A stretch of 64,000 bases of DNA from Metallyticus violacea. Its lineage: Eukaryota; Arthropoda; Insecta; Mantodea; Metallyticidae. The DNA lies in contig CM060833.1 of assembly GCA_030762175.1 (NCBI GenBank), positions 169,088,501 to 169,152,500 of the forward strand. Reading direction: 5' to 3'. Position 1 is the first letter of the stretch. Every line of letters starts with the position of its first letter. A model generated the notes under the pieces. The model made no database searches and was not told the origin of the DNA. It saw only the letters and a program-made list of their open reading frames with translations. Positions 61,481-64,000 of this stretch are shown here, one piece after another. A program made the translations under genes and the position numbers.

Positions 61481-62554
61481 CATTCAAGTTATAACTGCCG
61501 AGGTTTGGTGACACAGAACAGAACATAGATAATTAAGGTCACAGAATAAGTTCATTCTGACTTTTTGTATTATATAATGTGTGTGCATGTGTATATAAAT
61601 TTGTAAGCCATTTTCTAAATTTTTATTGACAATAGTTTGAGGTCTCTAGTTAGCCATCCATCCTTAGAGCTGAAATTAATTTTTCATATTATTTGTACAG
61701 AAAATGTAGATAAAAGGTAGTTTTAGTGGTGGTAATTAGTGTAAAATATTTTCATCAAAAGTAAATTAGGCAATAACGCAATTAGGTTGAAATTTTTTTT
61801 TTTTTTGTGGGGGGCAGAGTTTAATTTTCAGCATAATTATTTTCATTTTTGAAATGTTAATGTATATTTTTTACCATTATTACCATTATCAATGGTATGA
61901 AAGAGCTGTAGGGTGAAGAACATTTTTTCATATGCATTTCAAACTATTCTGTTCGTGTCATTATTTAATTTATTTATACTTAACCAAAAATATTAAAGTT
62001 ATTTCCAAAATAACTATAAAATATCAAATATTCTCACAACAGTAGAGCATTATAAAAATAACCAATTCCTATAATTTTGGTGGATGCAGAGCCATTAGAA
62101 AGCCAGAGGACCCTTTTCCCAATACCAAGTAAATTGCTTGCCTCTTTGTGTCATCAGAAGATGTAGGCATCCATCTCCAGTATTATTTATCTCAAAATAT
62201 ACCTAAATAAAGCATATTTTATGCACTGGCTTGAAATATTAGCTGCCTAACTAAATTTTTTATTTTAAGTAAAACAACTTCAGGTTAAGTAAAAAGTAAA
62301 TAACTGAAAGCATTAATGTAACTTCAGGTTGTTGATGTATTCATAATTGTATCAAAATAAAATAACTTTCATTTCCAAATCTTTCCTTCTTATCCTAGTT
62401 TCCTATCACTGTATATATTTTTCATTATAATAACCTCCGAGCCTTCTTGACTATACATGACTTGACCTAAAAAGGAATCCATATATCTCCTTAAATCTCC
62501 AAATCTTTATTACTAGTTCCCTATTTAAATTTTCCTCATTTTTCCTCCCCACTT

Positions 62555-62859
62555 GTCGGTCTTGGTAGTGTAGTGGTTACCATACTTGCCTCCTAAACCC
62601 AAGATCGCAGGTTTGAACCCGACCAGAACCGATGGATTTTTTTGGGCGTAAAAATCCAAAGTATGGCTTCCTTCGGAAGGGAAGTAAAGCCGTGGGTCCA
62701 GTGTCATACATTTACGGCACAATAAAGAACCTCAAGCCTGAAAGAGAGGCCTCTGAGCAAAATTTGTCAGTGTTTCACGCCCTGAATTGAATGGGACGCT
62801 GATGACCTGAGATGTTGAAGAGCGTCCATAAATCAATTAAAAAAAAAAAAATAAAACCA
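62555..62859 (+). repeat. tRNA-derived SINE, family 1
   Basis: A 9-base duplication tccccactt flanks it (62546-62554 and 62860-62868). The head is gtcggtcttggtagtgtagt, the B box is AGGTTTGAACCCG, it ends gatgacctgagatgttgaag, and it has an A-rich tail of about 12. Confidence 0.94.
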
Positions 62860-62999
62860 TCCCCACTTTTCTTTCTTCCCCCCCTTTTGTTTTTCCTCCC
62901 AGGCCCATTGCCTTCAAAACTTGGTAGACTCATAATATAATATAATGTGCAAGTCAGTATCTAATTCTCCATAATTGGACAATATTCCATCCATCCTTA

Positions 63000-63640
63000 T
63001 ACCCTCCCTTAGTCTCCTAATGGTCTAGTCTATTCTTTCTCCTTTTATCTCAATGTCTACGTACTTTTCTCTACTCCAGACTTTTTTTCATCTGCAGCAA
63101 GTCACCAAAGAACTCTTATCTCTCAGACTAGCCAACATTTTTTGCTTCTTCACATCTTCAATTCTAATTTTTACTTCCAAAAACTTCTATTTTTATATTT
63201 CTTATTTATTCAGTAGTCTCTCATATCTGTTTGTTGCAAAATTTCTTGGAATTTGAACAACCTTTTTCCATTTGAACTTGTAATGATCATTAAAACTTCC
63301 TCAAATATTAATCACTTTCATCTATCATTATGACTCTATTACAATAGTTTAATTCTAAACACTACATCCAACTATTATCCTATACTTGTGAGTTACTTAT
63401 TTCCTGAGGACTATATACACACTAACATGCAGGTTATTGGTGTATAATAATCCTGTTTCTAATACTAATTTACTCCCATTTCCTCCCCTATTCAATTTAT
63501 CAAATCTGACCATTCTTTATGATTTCTCCTTCACCTTCCCTAAATACACTGTAAATCCATAAATTATTATACTTCTAAGGTTACACTTCTTTCTATGTTT
63601 CCTCTCATCATCCTCATCATCATTTTTATCCAAAATTAAT
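63000..63640 (-). pseudogene. LINE debris
   Basis: Reverse translation shows SKKCWL, EIRVL and, in another frame, KKQKMLASLRDKSSLVTCCR with EKYVDI, similar to [16 protein letters not shown] at 14080. Assignment is by comparison within the window only. Confidence 0.35.
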
Positions 63641-64000
63641 TAAAACTGGAATGTATTGCTTCAGGGCCATGGTTTTTCAACAGTTAAGTGTGATAATATA
63701 ATTTTTAGAACATTGGAGAGAACAACAAATGCAGTTATTTATAAAAAAAGGATGAATGCATTTTGTAGTAAAGTGTAGGTAAATAGAAAAGAATCAAGGT
63801 TTAATTGTAATGCAATCTTATTTTCATTGAAACATGTTCACATGTTTCAAGCCATGTGTACTAGCCAGGGTTGTGGCAAAAACCATTTCTGTATTTGCGT
63901 AGACTAAATATTGATTTGTAATAACCAGTTGATAAGGCAGAGGGTGTAGGTTCAATGCTGCAACTTTCCCTCATGATGAAAATGCCTGGTAATTTAAGCA

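Larger units (their letters stand above)
59502..64000 (+). other. PDS5 intron 8 (incomplete in window)
   Basis: It begins gtaagt. No ninth exon could be read. Apart from the elements listed, nothing recognisable was found in 59502-59880, 61480-62545 and 63640-64000. A polypyrimidine stretch is at 59845-59890, and a T15-then-G run at 61791-61815. Confidence 0.8.

Noticed and set aside
1..64000. CRISPR arrays, operons, prophage or other bacterial features
   Set aside because: Spliced PDS5 exons and insect-type transposons show this is a eukaryotic nuclear locus; no spaced direct-repeat array was seen.
59502..64000. Ninth PDS5 exon
   Set aside because: Looked for an acceptor followed by a phase-2 frame matching the family's next segment; none found.

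Overview
The window is eukaryotic, AT-rich, intron-heavy DNA, most likely from an insect. The reasons are canonical GT/AG introns of 4-12 kb, several mariner-type transposases, tRNA-derived SINEs and a Penelope-like retroelement. The species cannot be named from sequence alone; a large-genome, cockroach- or termite-like insect is a guess.

One host gene was recognised: the 5' part of PDS5, the cohesin-associated HEAT-repeat protein, on the + strand. Eight exons carry an unbroken frame of 494 codons plus 2 bases: 2684-2801 (start codon 2718), 15040-15240, 19256-19440, 28256-28463, 36679-36938, 45043-45289, 52787-52938 and 59355-59501. The splice phases agree at every junction. The 5'-most non-coding exon is not identified with certainty (a CpG-richer stretch at 1310-1640 is a candidate), and the gene continues past 64000.

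The rest is intron packed with decayed mobile elements. Intron 1 holds mariner scraps, a ~2 kb transposase-like pseudogene of unassigned superfamily, a large inverted repeat and LINE/SINE pieces. Intron 3 holds a ~2.9 kb Penelope-like element (reverse transcriptase plus GIY-YIG nuclease) with inverted ends and a SINE nested inside it. Intron 4 holds two mariner remnants, a LINE carrying a nested SINE, and a second Penelope remnant. Intron 5 holds two SINEs, a ZMYM/hAT-type transposase and a TIR element. Intron 6 holds an IS630/Tc-like transposase, a LINE RT piece, a second hAT and a fold-back. Intron 7 holds a LINE split by an almost complete mariner. Intron 8 holds Tc1-like and DDE remnants, a SINE and LINE debris.

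The most interesting signal is a set of hammerhead-ribozyme-like motifs of the form CUGANGA-U-stem II-GAAAC-NN-GUH, at Penelope ends and in short fold-back elements (best copies 36018-36060 +, 57499-57543 -, 28816-28859 -). Stem II changes sequence between copies but keeps its pairing, and the short stem III is often a 6-nt palindrome. Hammerheads in Penelope-like elements are known in general. The apparent extra U, the paired head-to-head copies and the fold-back forms are what deserve checking here.
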